Assembly (NCBI GenBank): GCA_027081275.1
Contig: JALWKV010000236.1
Span: 1-36,132, forward strand
Length of the DNA stretch: 36,132 nt
Source: Gammaproteobacteria bacterium
GTDB lineage: Bacteria; Pseudomonadota; Gammaproteobacteria; UWMA-0217
Reading direction: 5' to 3'
Shown: positions 24,600 through 32,455 of the stretch, in pieces
Layout of the letters: each line of letters begins with the position of its first letter
Position numbering within the stretch: the first letter of the stretch is position 1
Made by a program: the position numbers and the translations under genes
The notes under the pieces: generated by a model
Database searches by the model: none
What the model saw: only the letters and a program-made list of their open reading frames with translations
What the model was told of the DNA's origin: nothing

Positions 24600-26831
24600 C
24601 TACGCATGTTCAACCGGCAATCCTTGGCGCTCGACATAGACCGGCAGGATTCTCTCCCTGACCGGGCGCAGCAACGAGCGCAACAGCATCGACGTGAGTT
24701 TGACATGGTCGCCGCGGTTTTGTTCCACCACCAGCAGAATCTGGTCGGCGTAGTCGGCAAACAGTTGTGAATCCTCGCCGTGATTGATGTTACGGACGAC
24801 AACGTAGATCTGGTCGAAATAGCGCTTGAGCAGGCTCATCAGCGCCGGCGCGGCATCGAGCAGCTTTCTCGCCTCGTCGCCGCTGATCGGCGCGCCGCGG
24901 GTGAACAGGCTGACATGGGTACGGAAGTCGGTCTGAAAGGCCTTGAGCAGGGAGAGCTTCTTGCGCATCACCTCGGTCATGCCGGGTGTCGGCTCCAGCG
25001 CAAAGGCGCGATGCAGCTCCGCCTCGCCCAGGGACAGGTCGACCAGAATCACTTTTTTCCCCTCGGCGGCATTCAGCGCCGCCAGCGCCGCGGCCACCGA
25101 GACCTTGTCGCCGGCATCGCCGACCGAGGTAACGACGGTAACGGTCGGCTCGCGGCCGCCCAGGCGCACGCGCAGACGCTCGTTCAGCCGGGCGATGGCC
25201 CGGGAGAAGCGCGACTGCATCTTCCCCAGCATCTCGGTGGCGGGAACGATCGTAGATCCATCCCCCGGAATCGGAATGACCGGATCGCGGGCGTCATTCG
25301 GGGCCGGGCCACCGTCAATGAAGCGGACATCGGCCCCATCGCCAGCGGGATCGGCTGCTCCGGTATCATCTATGGCTCGCTGCGACGACTCTGCCTCGGC
25401 AGCGGCTGCCAGCGCCCGCAGCTTCCGCCGTCTCACCCGCGGATTGAGATGTTCCGCAAAGAAGACCACCATCGTCGCCAGTATCAGCGCCGCCAATGCG
25501 CTCAATACCATGATATGGCGACTGTTGGGAAAGACGGACTCGACCGGAACAAAGCCCTTCGAGATGACCGTGATCGGATTGGAGAGCGCAATCTGGTTCC
25601 TCGCGCTCATGCTGTGCTGTTTCTCGGCGAGCAGGAATTTTTCCAGTACGCGGCGGCTCGACTCGGCGTCACGCTCCAGATCCTTGAGCCTGACCAGCGC
25701 CTCCTGCCCGACCAGCACCTCCCTTTCGAGGCGTGCGATATCGGAGTTGAGCGTGGCCACCTTCGTTCGCAGCGACTTGACATCGTTGCCGACATTCCCG
25801 ACCAGCAAAGCGATCTCGCGACGTATGTTGTCATCAACCTCCTTCAGCTGGGCCCGCGCATCGGCCATGATCGGATGACGCTTGCCGTATTCCTGCTCCA
25901 GCTCGCGAATCTTTGCTTTCAAACTGGCCTGGCGGTCACGCAACGACTGGATCAGCGGCGACTCCAGAATCGTCGCCACGGCAGCGATATTCCCGGCCCG
26001 GGAAAGTGACGAAACCTGTTTCCACAGCGTCTCCGCATCACGCAGATCGGATCGGACCTGACGCAGTTCCGCGTTGAGATCGCCAATCTGGCGAATTTTC
26101 AGCGAAATGCCGATGCTGTCCGACAGTCCGTTCGCCTTCTTGTATTCGGCGACCTTCTCCTCCGCCTTCCTCACCTCGGCGCGAAGCCGCTCGGCCTCCT
26201 GATTGATCGACCGACGCACGACTTCGTAGCGTTGCCCGAGCAGCTCGCTCTTCATCTTGCGAAATTCCTCGACGACGATATTGACGACCCGAGCGGCATT
26301 TTCCGGCTCCGTGTCCTTGTAGGTAATCGCGTAGACCGAAGAGCCGGGCGTATGCTCGACGCGCAGGCGCTTGCGGAACTGCCTGATCTGCCTGGCGGGA
26401 ATCGAATCGATGGTATGGCCGGTCGGCTCCACCGCCGCGGGCAGGCGCTGCTCGGCGCGCAGGCGCTTGAGCACGCGGATCGCCAGCGGCAGCGACTCGA
26501 GAATCGACGAATCGCGCGACAGACCCGGAATCTCGCCGCCCAGCATCTTGTCCGTTTCGACGAAGGAGGTACGGTCCTCGAGGTTGATGACCGCTGTCGA
26601 TTCGTAGGACGGCGGCGTCATCAGGGCGATGACGAACCCGAGCCCGAGAACCAGCAACAAGGTGCCGAGAAACAGCGGCAGATGCGCCCTGAACACCGCG
26701 ACGATATCGCGCAGGCTGAAGTCATCCGGCGGAATTTCCGGCATGGCCAGCACCGGTACGGGCTCGCGCAGCGCCAGTGAGCCATTTGCCGCCGGTTCGG
26801 GTGTCGTCGCCCTGAGATTGTTCTTTTTCAT
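24600..26831 (-). CDS. Wzz chain-length determinant fused to a degenerate tyrosine-kinase-like domain
   Basis: 743 aa from ATG 26831 (MKKNNLRATT). Wzz/GNVR domain with transmembrane helices at about 52-71 and 439-459 and a long coiled coil between them (about 200-400). The C-terminal domain (about 560-743) has the fold order of a bacterial tyrosine kinase (BY-kinase) but a changed Walker A: TSVGDAGDKVS (568-578) instead of a GEGKS/T loop. A' is VILVDLSLGEAELHRAF (594-610) and Walker B is FDQIYVVVRN, lacking its Asp. No tyrosine cluster is present at the end. It is probably a non-catalytic partner controlling polymer length and export at the inner membrane. Confidence 0.88.
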   Translation of the reverse strand: MKKNNLRATTPEPAANGSLALREPVPVLAMPEIPPDDFSLRDIVAVFRAHLPLFLGTLLLVLGLGFVIALMTPPSYESTAVINLEDRTSFVETDKMLGGEIPGLSRDSSILESLPLAIRVLKRLRAEQRLPAAVEPTGHTIDSIPARQIRQFRKRLRVEHTPGSSVYAITYKDTEPENAARVVNIVVEEFRKMKSELLGQRYEVVRRSINQEAERLRAEVRKAEEKVAEYKKANGLSDSIGISLKIRQIGDLNAELRQVRSDLRDAETLWKQVSSLSRAGNIAAVATILESPLIQSLRDRQASLKAKIRELEQEYGKRHPIMADARAQLKEVDDNIRREIALLVGNVGNDVKSLRTKVATLNSDIARLEREVLVGQEALVRLKDLERDAESSRRVLEKFLLAEKQHSMSARNQIALSNPITVISKGFVPVESVFPNSRHIMVLSALAALILATMVVFFAEHLNPRVRRRKLRALAAAAEAESSQRAIDDTGAADPAGDGADVRFIDGGPAPNDARDPVIPIPGDGSTIVPATEMLGKMQSRFSRAIARLNERLRVRLGGREPTVTVVTSVGDAGDKVSVAAALAALNAAEGKKVILVDLSLGEAELHRAFALEPTPGMTEVMRKKLSLLKAFQTDFRTHVSLFTRGAPISGDEARKLLDAAPALMSLLKRYFDQIYVVVRNINHGEDSQLFADYADQILLVVEQNRGDHVKLTSMLLRSLLRPVRERILPVYVERQGLPVEHA

Positions 26832-26907
26832 TGTTATTGTTCCCGGTAACTGCCCAGCAAAAGAGCGTGTCACGATACCCTATGTTGCGGCACGCAAATT
26901 CGCTGCA

Positions 26908-27459
26908 TCAGAAAAACCGTTGCTTAACAAAGACGATGTCGCCCGGTTCGACGCGACTGGACTGCGTGGCGCGGATCTTTTTTCTCGTCTTGCCGAATTT
27001 GCGCTCGATCGTGATCTTCCTGCGATTGGCCCGCTCGGTGAAGCCGCCCGCCAGCGCAACGGCGTTCAGCACCGTCATCCCCTCGACATAGGGATAGCTG
27101 CCGGCGTTCTGGACTTCCCCGAGAATGTAGTAGGGGCGGTAACTCAGCAGCGCCACCGTCACGCGCGGATTGACCAGATAGTCCGGCTTGAGCTTCCAGG
27201 TAATGCGCTCCGCCAACTCGTAGATGGTCAGGCCGACGGCACTGACCTCGTTGATCAGCGGCAGCACGATGTTGCCGCCGCCATTGACGACAAGCTCGCC
27301 GGACAGTTCGGGGTGGCCGAACACGGCTACTTTCACCTTGTCTCCGACACCCAGCCGATAGTCGCGGTCGGCATCGGCCAGCAGCGGACCGATCGCCAGC
27401 CCCCAAACCAGCAGGACTCTCAAGAATTTTTCGAACATCTTCCATCTCATGCATTTCAT
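26908..27459 (-). CDS. Polysaccharide export protein (Wza-like, PES and SLBB domains)
   Basis: 183 aa from ATG 27459; ATG 27438 (MFEKFLRVLL) is a good alternative. Signal peptide to about residue 30 (LLADA), then the PES domain DYRLGVGDKVKVAVFGHPEL (33-52) and an SLBB domain (about 108-160) with YILGEVQNAGSYPYVEGMTV and AGGFTERANRRK. There is no lipobox Cys and the length is half that of Wza, as in many EpsE/PEP-CTERM-type loci. It would guide polymer through the periplasm to the barrel gene just upstream. Confidence 0.9.
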   Translation of the reverse strand: MKCMRWKMFEKFLRVLLVWGLAIGPLLADADRDYRLGVGDKVKVAVFGHPELSGELVVNGGGNIVLPLINEVSAVGLTIYELAERITWKLKPDYLVNPRVTVALLSYRPYYILGEVQNAGSYPYVEGMTVLNAVALAGGFTERANRRKITIERKFGKTRKKIRATQSSRVEPGDIVFVKQRFF

Positions 27460-27607
27460 GGCGTTGACACCCGGATTCCGGCGCCGAGCGGTGAGCCGGA
27501 GCGAGCCTTTCCGGCCCGGCGCTTGCTGACCAGGCTCCTTTTTGACAGCACGACCGCCGAAACGATCGCCCCGGTGCCCGCATGCGCCAGCCATGTTGCG
27601 AGCGGCA

Positions 27608-28810
27608 TCACATCTTCGCCTCGACGCCAACGCTGAGAAGCCGTCGCGTCACCGTGGTCTCTTCGGCCGTTTGCAGCGACACCCGGCTACGGGTCCGCTC
27701 CTTCCCGCTCACGCCGGCGAAGATCCTGAGATGGCGGCCAAGACGCCAACCGCCGCTGATGCCGTAGTCGGTCGTGCGATCCTCGACCTCGCTCTGCAGG
27801 AACGTGTCGGAGCCCCGTGAAAAGTGGATCCGCAGGTCGATCCGCCGGCCCAGCGCCTGCTCCAGCGCCAGCCTGTTGTTCAACGACTGGTACCCCGGGC
27901 TGCCCTTGAGACGGGTCATCTCGAAGCGCTTGCGACTGTCGAAGGAGAGCGTGGTCAGCGGCGACAGCGGGAAGTCCAGCCGCAGCGCATGCACCGGCTC
28001 GTCCACATCGTCGAACGGGGCGTCTTCGTAGGCCAGCGAATAGAGGCCGAAATTTGCTTCGAGCCGGATCAGCTCCGGCGTGCGATAGCGAAAGCCGAGC
28101 AGCCACTCGGCCGACGTGGCGTCACGGGAGGCAACGCCGGACAGATCGGCCTTGTCGATGACCTCGCCGTGGGTGAATTGCAGATAGACACCACGATCCC
28201 CCGCCGGCGCATAGCCGGCCCGGATCGACGCCAGCACCTCGTCGCGGTCGCGCGGGTCGGCGCCGCCGCGGTTGTCGGCGTCCAGACTCTCATACCGATA
28301 GCCGTCGCGGCCGAACGTGAGCCGCAACGGCACGGCGCCGGCCTGATAGTGGTAGCCGAGGCCCAGCGCGCGGGTCTCGACCATATCCGGCGTATCGCCG
28401 AAGTTGTTGGCGCCGTTGTCGGCGCCATCGACGCTCTTCGAGGCATCGACCGACAGCGTCAGCCGCTGGCTGCGCCCGAGCTGCTTGACGCCGTCGAAGA
28501 CGGCCTTGTATTCGTCGTTGTCCAGCGCCGTCTCGGCGGTGTAGCTCTCCTGGCTGTAGTCGAGCTCGAGCGCCACGCTGTCCCCCCTGCCGCCGAGATC
28601 GCTGGACAGCGCCAGCCGCGGGCTGACGATGACGCTGCTGTCACCCGCCACATCCTCCTCGCGATAGTAGACGTTGTCGTCGTCGAGATAGGAGATCGCC
28701 ACGCCGGCATCGACGACCAGCCCGGTGCCGGGCACCTGCGCGGCTATCGCCTGGAGCGGGAGCAACAGCAGCGCACCCAGCGCTGCCGGAAACTTCGGTT
28801 GAATCGACAT
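27608..28810 (-). CDS. Outer-membrane beta-barrel protein of the exopolysaccharide locus
   Basis: 400 aa. Signal peptide (MSIQPKFPAALGALLLLPLQ, cleaved around AIAA), then alternating beta strands throughout, such as LALSSDLGGRGDSVALELDY, and a typical barrel end, LLSVGVEAKM. It resembles the EpsL-type (BBP2) outer-membrane proteins of exopolysaccharide loci, with no close match claimed. AGGGAG 8 nt before ATG 28810 supports the start. It heads the minus-strand half of the locus (barrel, Wza-like, Wzz, glycosyltransferase). Confidence 0.82.
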   Translation of the reverse strand: MSIQPKFPAALGALLLLPLQAIAAQVPGTGLVVDAGVAISYLDDDNVYYREEDVAGDSSVIVSPRLALSSDLGGRGDSVALELDYSQESYTAETALDNDEYKAVFDGVKQLGRSQRLTLSVDASKSVDGADNGANNFGDTPDMVETRALGLGYHYQAGAVPLRLTFGRDGYRYESLDADNRGGADPRDRDEVLASIRAGYAPAGDRGVYLQFTHGEVIDKADLSGVASRDATSAEWLLGFRYRTPELIRLEANFGLYSLAYEDAPFDDVDEPVHALRLDFPLSPLTTLSFDSRKRFEMTRLKGSPGYQSLNNRLALEQALGRRIDLRIHFSRGSDTFLQSEVEDRTTDYGISGGWRLGRHLRIFAGVSGKERTRSRVSLQTAEETTVTRRLLSVGVEAKM

Positions 28811-29081
28811 CTGCAGATCTCCCTGGAACTGGAGGCGCCGCCGCTATCGGCGGCCGCCCGAAAACGATCGGTGGACCGGCAAGCCTATCGCGCGCTTGCC
28901 GCGGAACGGGATGAACCAGAGGCCATCCCGCCTGTCGTCCGACACGACAAGGCCGTCAAAGCTCCAGGGCAACGACCAAAACGGGTACCGTATCTCAACG
29001 CATCCGAAGCCCCGCCGGGAACCAACCCCGGAGCCCGCTGTCCCATTGAATTGTTATCGCAGAGGACGATCCCTCCCCCAC
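28811..29081. promoter_or_regulatory. Divergent promoter region between the barrel and the glycosidase
   Basis: 271 bp separating divergent genes, with no coding support. It should hold promoters for both halves of the locus. I see no clear -35/-10 pair. The stretch near 29048-29060 (TTGAATTGTTATC) is AT-rich, and GCCGCCGCTATCGGCGGC near 28835-28855 is a short inverted repeat. Confidence 0.4.
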
Positions 29082-30683
29082 ATGCGTCTCTTTTCCCTGC
29101 TTCTATCGATATCCGGTCGGCAGCGCGCCAGCTCGCATCTGAGCGGACTGCTCGGCGCGGCATTGCTGGCGGCCACCACCGGCTGCTCGGCCTCGTCGCC
29201 CGAGGACGACTTTCCCGCGGGCGCGAACCAGCCGGTTCAGACGCCCGGCAAGCCCTTTGCCGCCAAGCTCCGCTTCGATACCGCGCACGACTGCGCGATG
29301 CGTTACCACTGGCAGGATTTCAGGGGCGAAACGCTCTCCGAGCCCGCCACGCTGCCGCTCAATCGCGACGTGACGCTGAACTCGGTCGAAGGCGCTTCCG
29401 GCTATCTGGGACTGGTGCTGACCACCGACTGCCCCGATCTCGACGATGAGGCAGGTTTCGCCGCCGGACGGCGCGAGCTGGGCTTTGCGATGCTGTCATC
29501 GCCGCCACGATCATTGCGGGCCCATGGTGCCGATTCGCCATTCGGCATGGTCCACGGCCTGCTCGATGACGAGTGGCTCGGTCCCTGGATCAAGACGCTG
29601 ACCTGGCACACCACCGATGCGAAATGGTGGCGCTTCGAAATGGAGCGACGCCGGGCCAGCGGTTTTATCGAACTGCCGATGATCAGCGGCCAATTCTGGG
29701 ACAGCGACGACAGCAGGCCGATTACCGAGGCCAAACTCGATGCGCTGGCAAGCCGCGCTGCCGACTATTTCAAGGCCTGGCCCGATGGTCGCTACTGGGA
29801 ACTGGGGCTGGAAGAGAATCTGGAACCGCGTTTCCGCCAGCCCTACTACTGGAAGAATCTGGAGGCAAAAGCGGCCGCGCTGCGCAAGGCCGCGAACAAG
29901 CATGCGCCGGGGACGAAATTCATCTACCAGATCGCCAACCTGGAGATCAGCGATATCGAGGCTTTCGCCGCCAGCGATGCCGCCCGGCAGTTCGATATCC
30001 TGTCGCTGCACCCCTATGCCTGGCCCGATTTCCCATCCCCCGACCAGTGGCTCGAGGATTATCTCGCGCAGGTTCGCAGCGTGCTGCAAAGCCACGGGCT
30101 GACGCTGCCGATCTGGTTCACGGAGGTCGGCGCGCCGCACCACGGCAACGGTCCCGGCCTCTTTTTCGGCTACCCCGACACCCAGGCCCATGTCACCGGC
30201 CTGACGCGCTACCAGGCCGTCAACTACATGCTGAAGATCCATGCGATCGCGCTGCATGCCGGGGTGCAAAAGCTGTTCTGGTACAACTACCGCGACCGTG
30301 GCGTCGGCAACGACTATGCCGAAAACTTCTTCGGCACGATCGACTACTGGGGCTATCCCAGACCCGTCAGGGTCGCCTATGCGCGAATGCTCTCCTGCCT
30401 GGATGGCTTCCACGCCAGCGACAGGCTCACGCCAGGCAGAGATGTTGTCGCCTACCGTTTCAGCAGGAACGGCGGCAGTGCCATGCTGGTCTGGAAGCGA
30501 TCGGCGGGCGCATCCCGCGTCAGGCTGTCCCGACTGGGTATCGACAATGCGGATGAGGTCTGGATCGGCGATCCGATGGGAGGACGCTTCATCGCCGACG
30601 GCGGGCGGCTGCGGATCGGCGAGGAGCCGGTCTGGATCGCGACCGGCTCCGCCATCGCTGATTGCCGCCTCGATGGCCGATGA
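29082..30683 (+). CDS. Secreted lipoprotein-like glycosidase (clan GH-A, PslG/GH39-like)
   Basis: 533 aa from ATG 29082. A signal sequence with a lipobox-like AATTGC (C35) gives probable membrane attachment. The catalytic domain (about 150-450) follows the clan GH-A plan: YWELGLEENLEPRF (238-251) at strand 4, with E244 or E245 as acid/base, and LPIWFTEVGAPHHG (342-355) at strand 7, with nucleophile E348. The middle YQIANLEISDIEAF and DILSLHPYAWPDF are further typical elements. PslG of Pseudomonas is a comparable exopolysaccharide-locus hydrolase that trims the polymer. Substrate cannot be told. Confidence 0.75.
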   Translation: MRLFSLLLSISGRQRASSHLSGLLGAALLAATTGCSASSPEDDFPAGANQPVQTPGKPFAAKLRFDTAHDCAMRYHWQDFRGETLSEPATLPLNRDVTLNSVEGASGYLGLVLTTDCPDLDDEAGFAAGRRELGFAMLSSPPRSLRAHGADSPFGMVHGLLDDEWLGPWIKTLTWHTTDAKWWRFEMERRRASGFIELPMISGQFWDSDDSRPITEAKLDALASRAADYFKAWPDGRYWELGLEENLEPRFRQPYYWKNLEAKAAALRKAANKHAPGTKFIYQIANLEISDIEAFAASDAARQFDILSLHPYAWPDFPSPDQWLEDYLAQVRSVLQSHGLTLPIWFTEVGAPHHGNGPGLFFGYPDTQAHVTGLTRYQAVNYMLKIHAIALHAGVQKLFWYNYRDRGVGNDYAENFFGTIDYWGYPRPVRVAYARMLSCLDGFHASDRLTPGRDVVAYRFSRNGGSAMLVWKRSAGASRVRLSRLGIDNADEVWIGDPMGGRFIADGGRLRIGEEPVWIATGSAIADCRLDGR

Positions 30684-30713
30684 CAGCCGCGGCGACGAGT
30701 CGCGAACGCAGAC

Positions 30714-32216
30714 TCAGAACGCGACGAGAATGGCGGCGATGCTGATACCGCTGAGAACGATGGTATAGGGCAGCGCCATGATCAGCATGCGCATGTAGGA
30801 GAGCCGGATCAGCGGTGCCAGCGCCGAGGTCAGCAGGAAGAGGAAGGCCGCCTGCCCGTTCGGCGTCGCCACGCTGGGCAGATTGGTGCCGGTGTTGACG
30901 GCAACGGCCAGCACCTCGAATTGCTCCCGACTGATGATGCCCTGCTCCATCGCCGCCAGCATCTCGTTGATATAGACGGTGGCGACGAAGACGTTGTCGG
31001 AGATCATCGACAGCACGCCGTTGGCGATGAACAGCATGACCGGCTGGATGGCCGGATCGAGATGCAGCACCGCATCGGTGACCGGCGTGAACAGATGCTG
31101 CTCGTGGATGACGGCGACGATGGCGAAGAACACCACCAGCAACGCGGTGAATGGCAGCGCCTCCTCGAAGGCATGGCCGATCTGGTGCTCCTCGATCACG
31201 CCGTTGAAGGCGGTCAGCAGGACAATGACCATCAGGCCGATCAGCCCCACGGCGGCGAGATGGAACGCCAGCGAGACGATCAGCAGGACAGCGACGCCAG
31301 CCTGCACGATGAGCGAGGCGACATCCTCCCTGGTCATCTTCTGCTCCTGCTCGGCCTGGAAATCACCGAGAATGCCGCGAACCTCCTCGGGAAGCTCCGC
31401 CCCATAGCCGAACCACCCCGTCTTTTCCAGCAAGGCGCAGGTCGCCAGTCCGGCAATGAACGTCGGAACGCTGACCGGCGCCACCTTGACGAAGAAGGTG
31501 GCGAAATCCCAGCCGGCCTTCTCGGCGATCAGCAGGTTCTGCGGCTCGCCCACCAGCGTGGCGACGCCACCCAGCGCCGTGCCGATGGCGCCGTGCATGA
31601 TCAGGCTGCGCAGAAAGGCGCGGAATGTTTCGAGATCCTCGCGGTGATATTCGTGTACGGCATGATCGCCCGAATGATCGTGCTCGTCGTGGAACTTCTT
31701 GCCCGAGGCCACCTTGTGGTAGACCCCGTAGAAACCGACCGCGATGGAAATCAGCACGGCGGTCACCGTCAGCGCATCGAGGAAGGCTGACAGCACGGCC
31801 GCGGCGAAACAGAACAGCAGCGACAGCGCCATTTTCGACTTCACGCCGAGCAGCAGCTTGGTAAAGGTATAGAGCAGCAGTTGCCGCATGAAATAGATGC
31901 CGGCCACCATGAACACCAGCAGCAGGATGACCTCGAGATTGGACTCCACCTCGTGCATGACGCTGTGCGTACTCGTCATGCCGATCAGGATCGCCTCGAT
32001 CGCCAGCAGACCGCCGGGCTGCAGCGGATAACACTTGAGCGCCATCGCCAGCACGAAGATGAACTCGCCGATCAGCAGCCAGCCGGCGGCGAAGTGAAAG
32101 CCCGCATACCAGATCACCGGATTGATGACGAGAAAGGCGAGAATCGTCGCCTTGTACCAATGCGCCGAATTGCCGAGAAAATTCTTGCCGAAGGCGTGGA
32201 ATAGCGAGGTGGTCAT
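30714..32216 (-). CDS. nhaB: Na+/H+ antiporter NhaB
   Basis: 500 aa, near the E. coli length, with about twelve transmembrane helices. Family segments are [36 protein letters not shown] with the conserved D147, [40 protein letters not shown] and [20 protein letters not shown]. It exports Na+ in exchange for H+. A loop at about 173-192 is His-rich ([20 protein letters not shown]), more so than in E. coli, and could sense pH or bind metal. AAGGAAG about 7 nt upstream of ATG supports the start. NhaB is mainly gammaproteobacterial, which supports the placement. Confidence 0.97.
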   Translation of the reverse strand: MTTSLFHAFGKNFLGNSAHWYKATILAFLVINPVIWYAGFHFAAGWLLIGEFIFVLAMALKCYPLQPGGLLAIEAILIGMTSTHSVMHEVESNLEVILLLVFMVAGIYFMRQLLLYTFTKLLLGVKSKMALSLLFCFAAAVLSAFLDALTVTAVLISIAVGFYGVYHKVASGKKFHDEHDHSGDHAVHEYHREDLETFRAFLRSLIMHGAIGTALGGVATLVGEPQNLLIAEKAGWDFATFFVKVAPVSVPTFIAGLATCALLEKTGWFGYGAELPEEVRGILGDFQAEQEQKMTREDVASLIVQAGVAVLLIVSLAFHLAAVGLIGLMVIVLLTAFNGVIEEHQIGHAFEEALPFTALLVVFFAIVAVIHEQHLFTPVTDAVLHLDPAIQPVMLFIANGVLSMISDNVFVATVYINEMLAAMEQGIISREQFEVLAVAVNTGTNLPSVATPNGQAAFLFLLTSALAPLIRLSYMRMLIMALPYTIVLSGISIAAILVAF

Positions 32217-32455
32217 TTTTTCTTCCTTGGTGATTAACCTGTTGAGCCTGGATGACTGCCTGAGTACGACCCTAAACTTGACGCGTCGATCGGGCAGAAG
32301 ATCTGCTGGCTATCTGCGTTCAGCCGTTGCCGAGCGAACCGGAGCATGGCCATTGCCGGGCACCGAGGCCACCCGCCTTCGGCCAAAATCATCCACAAGC
32401 GCCATAAGCGCTCCGGATGACGATCGGGCTGTGATTCAGCTCCTTTTTCAGCCTG
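32217..32455. other. nhaB-prep intergenic gap, no gene
   Basis: 239 bp between the prep stop and the nhaB start, both on the minus strand. The right edge (about 32444-32460) holds TTTTTCAGCCTGCTAGA, related to the end of repeat R5, and the prep stop codon falls within it. No terminator or promoter was recognised. Confidence 0.45.
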
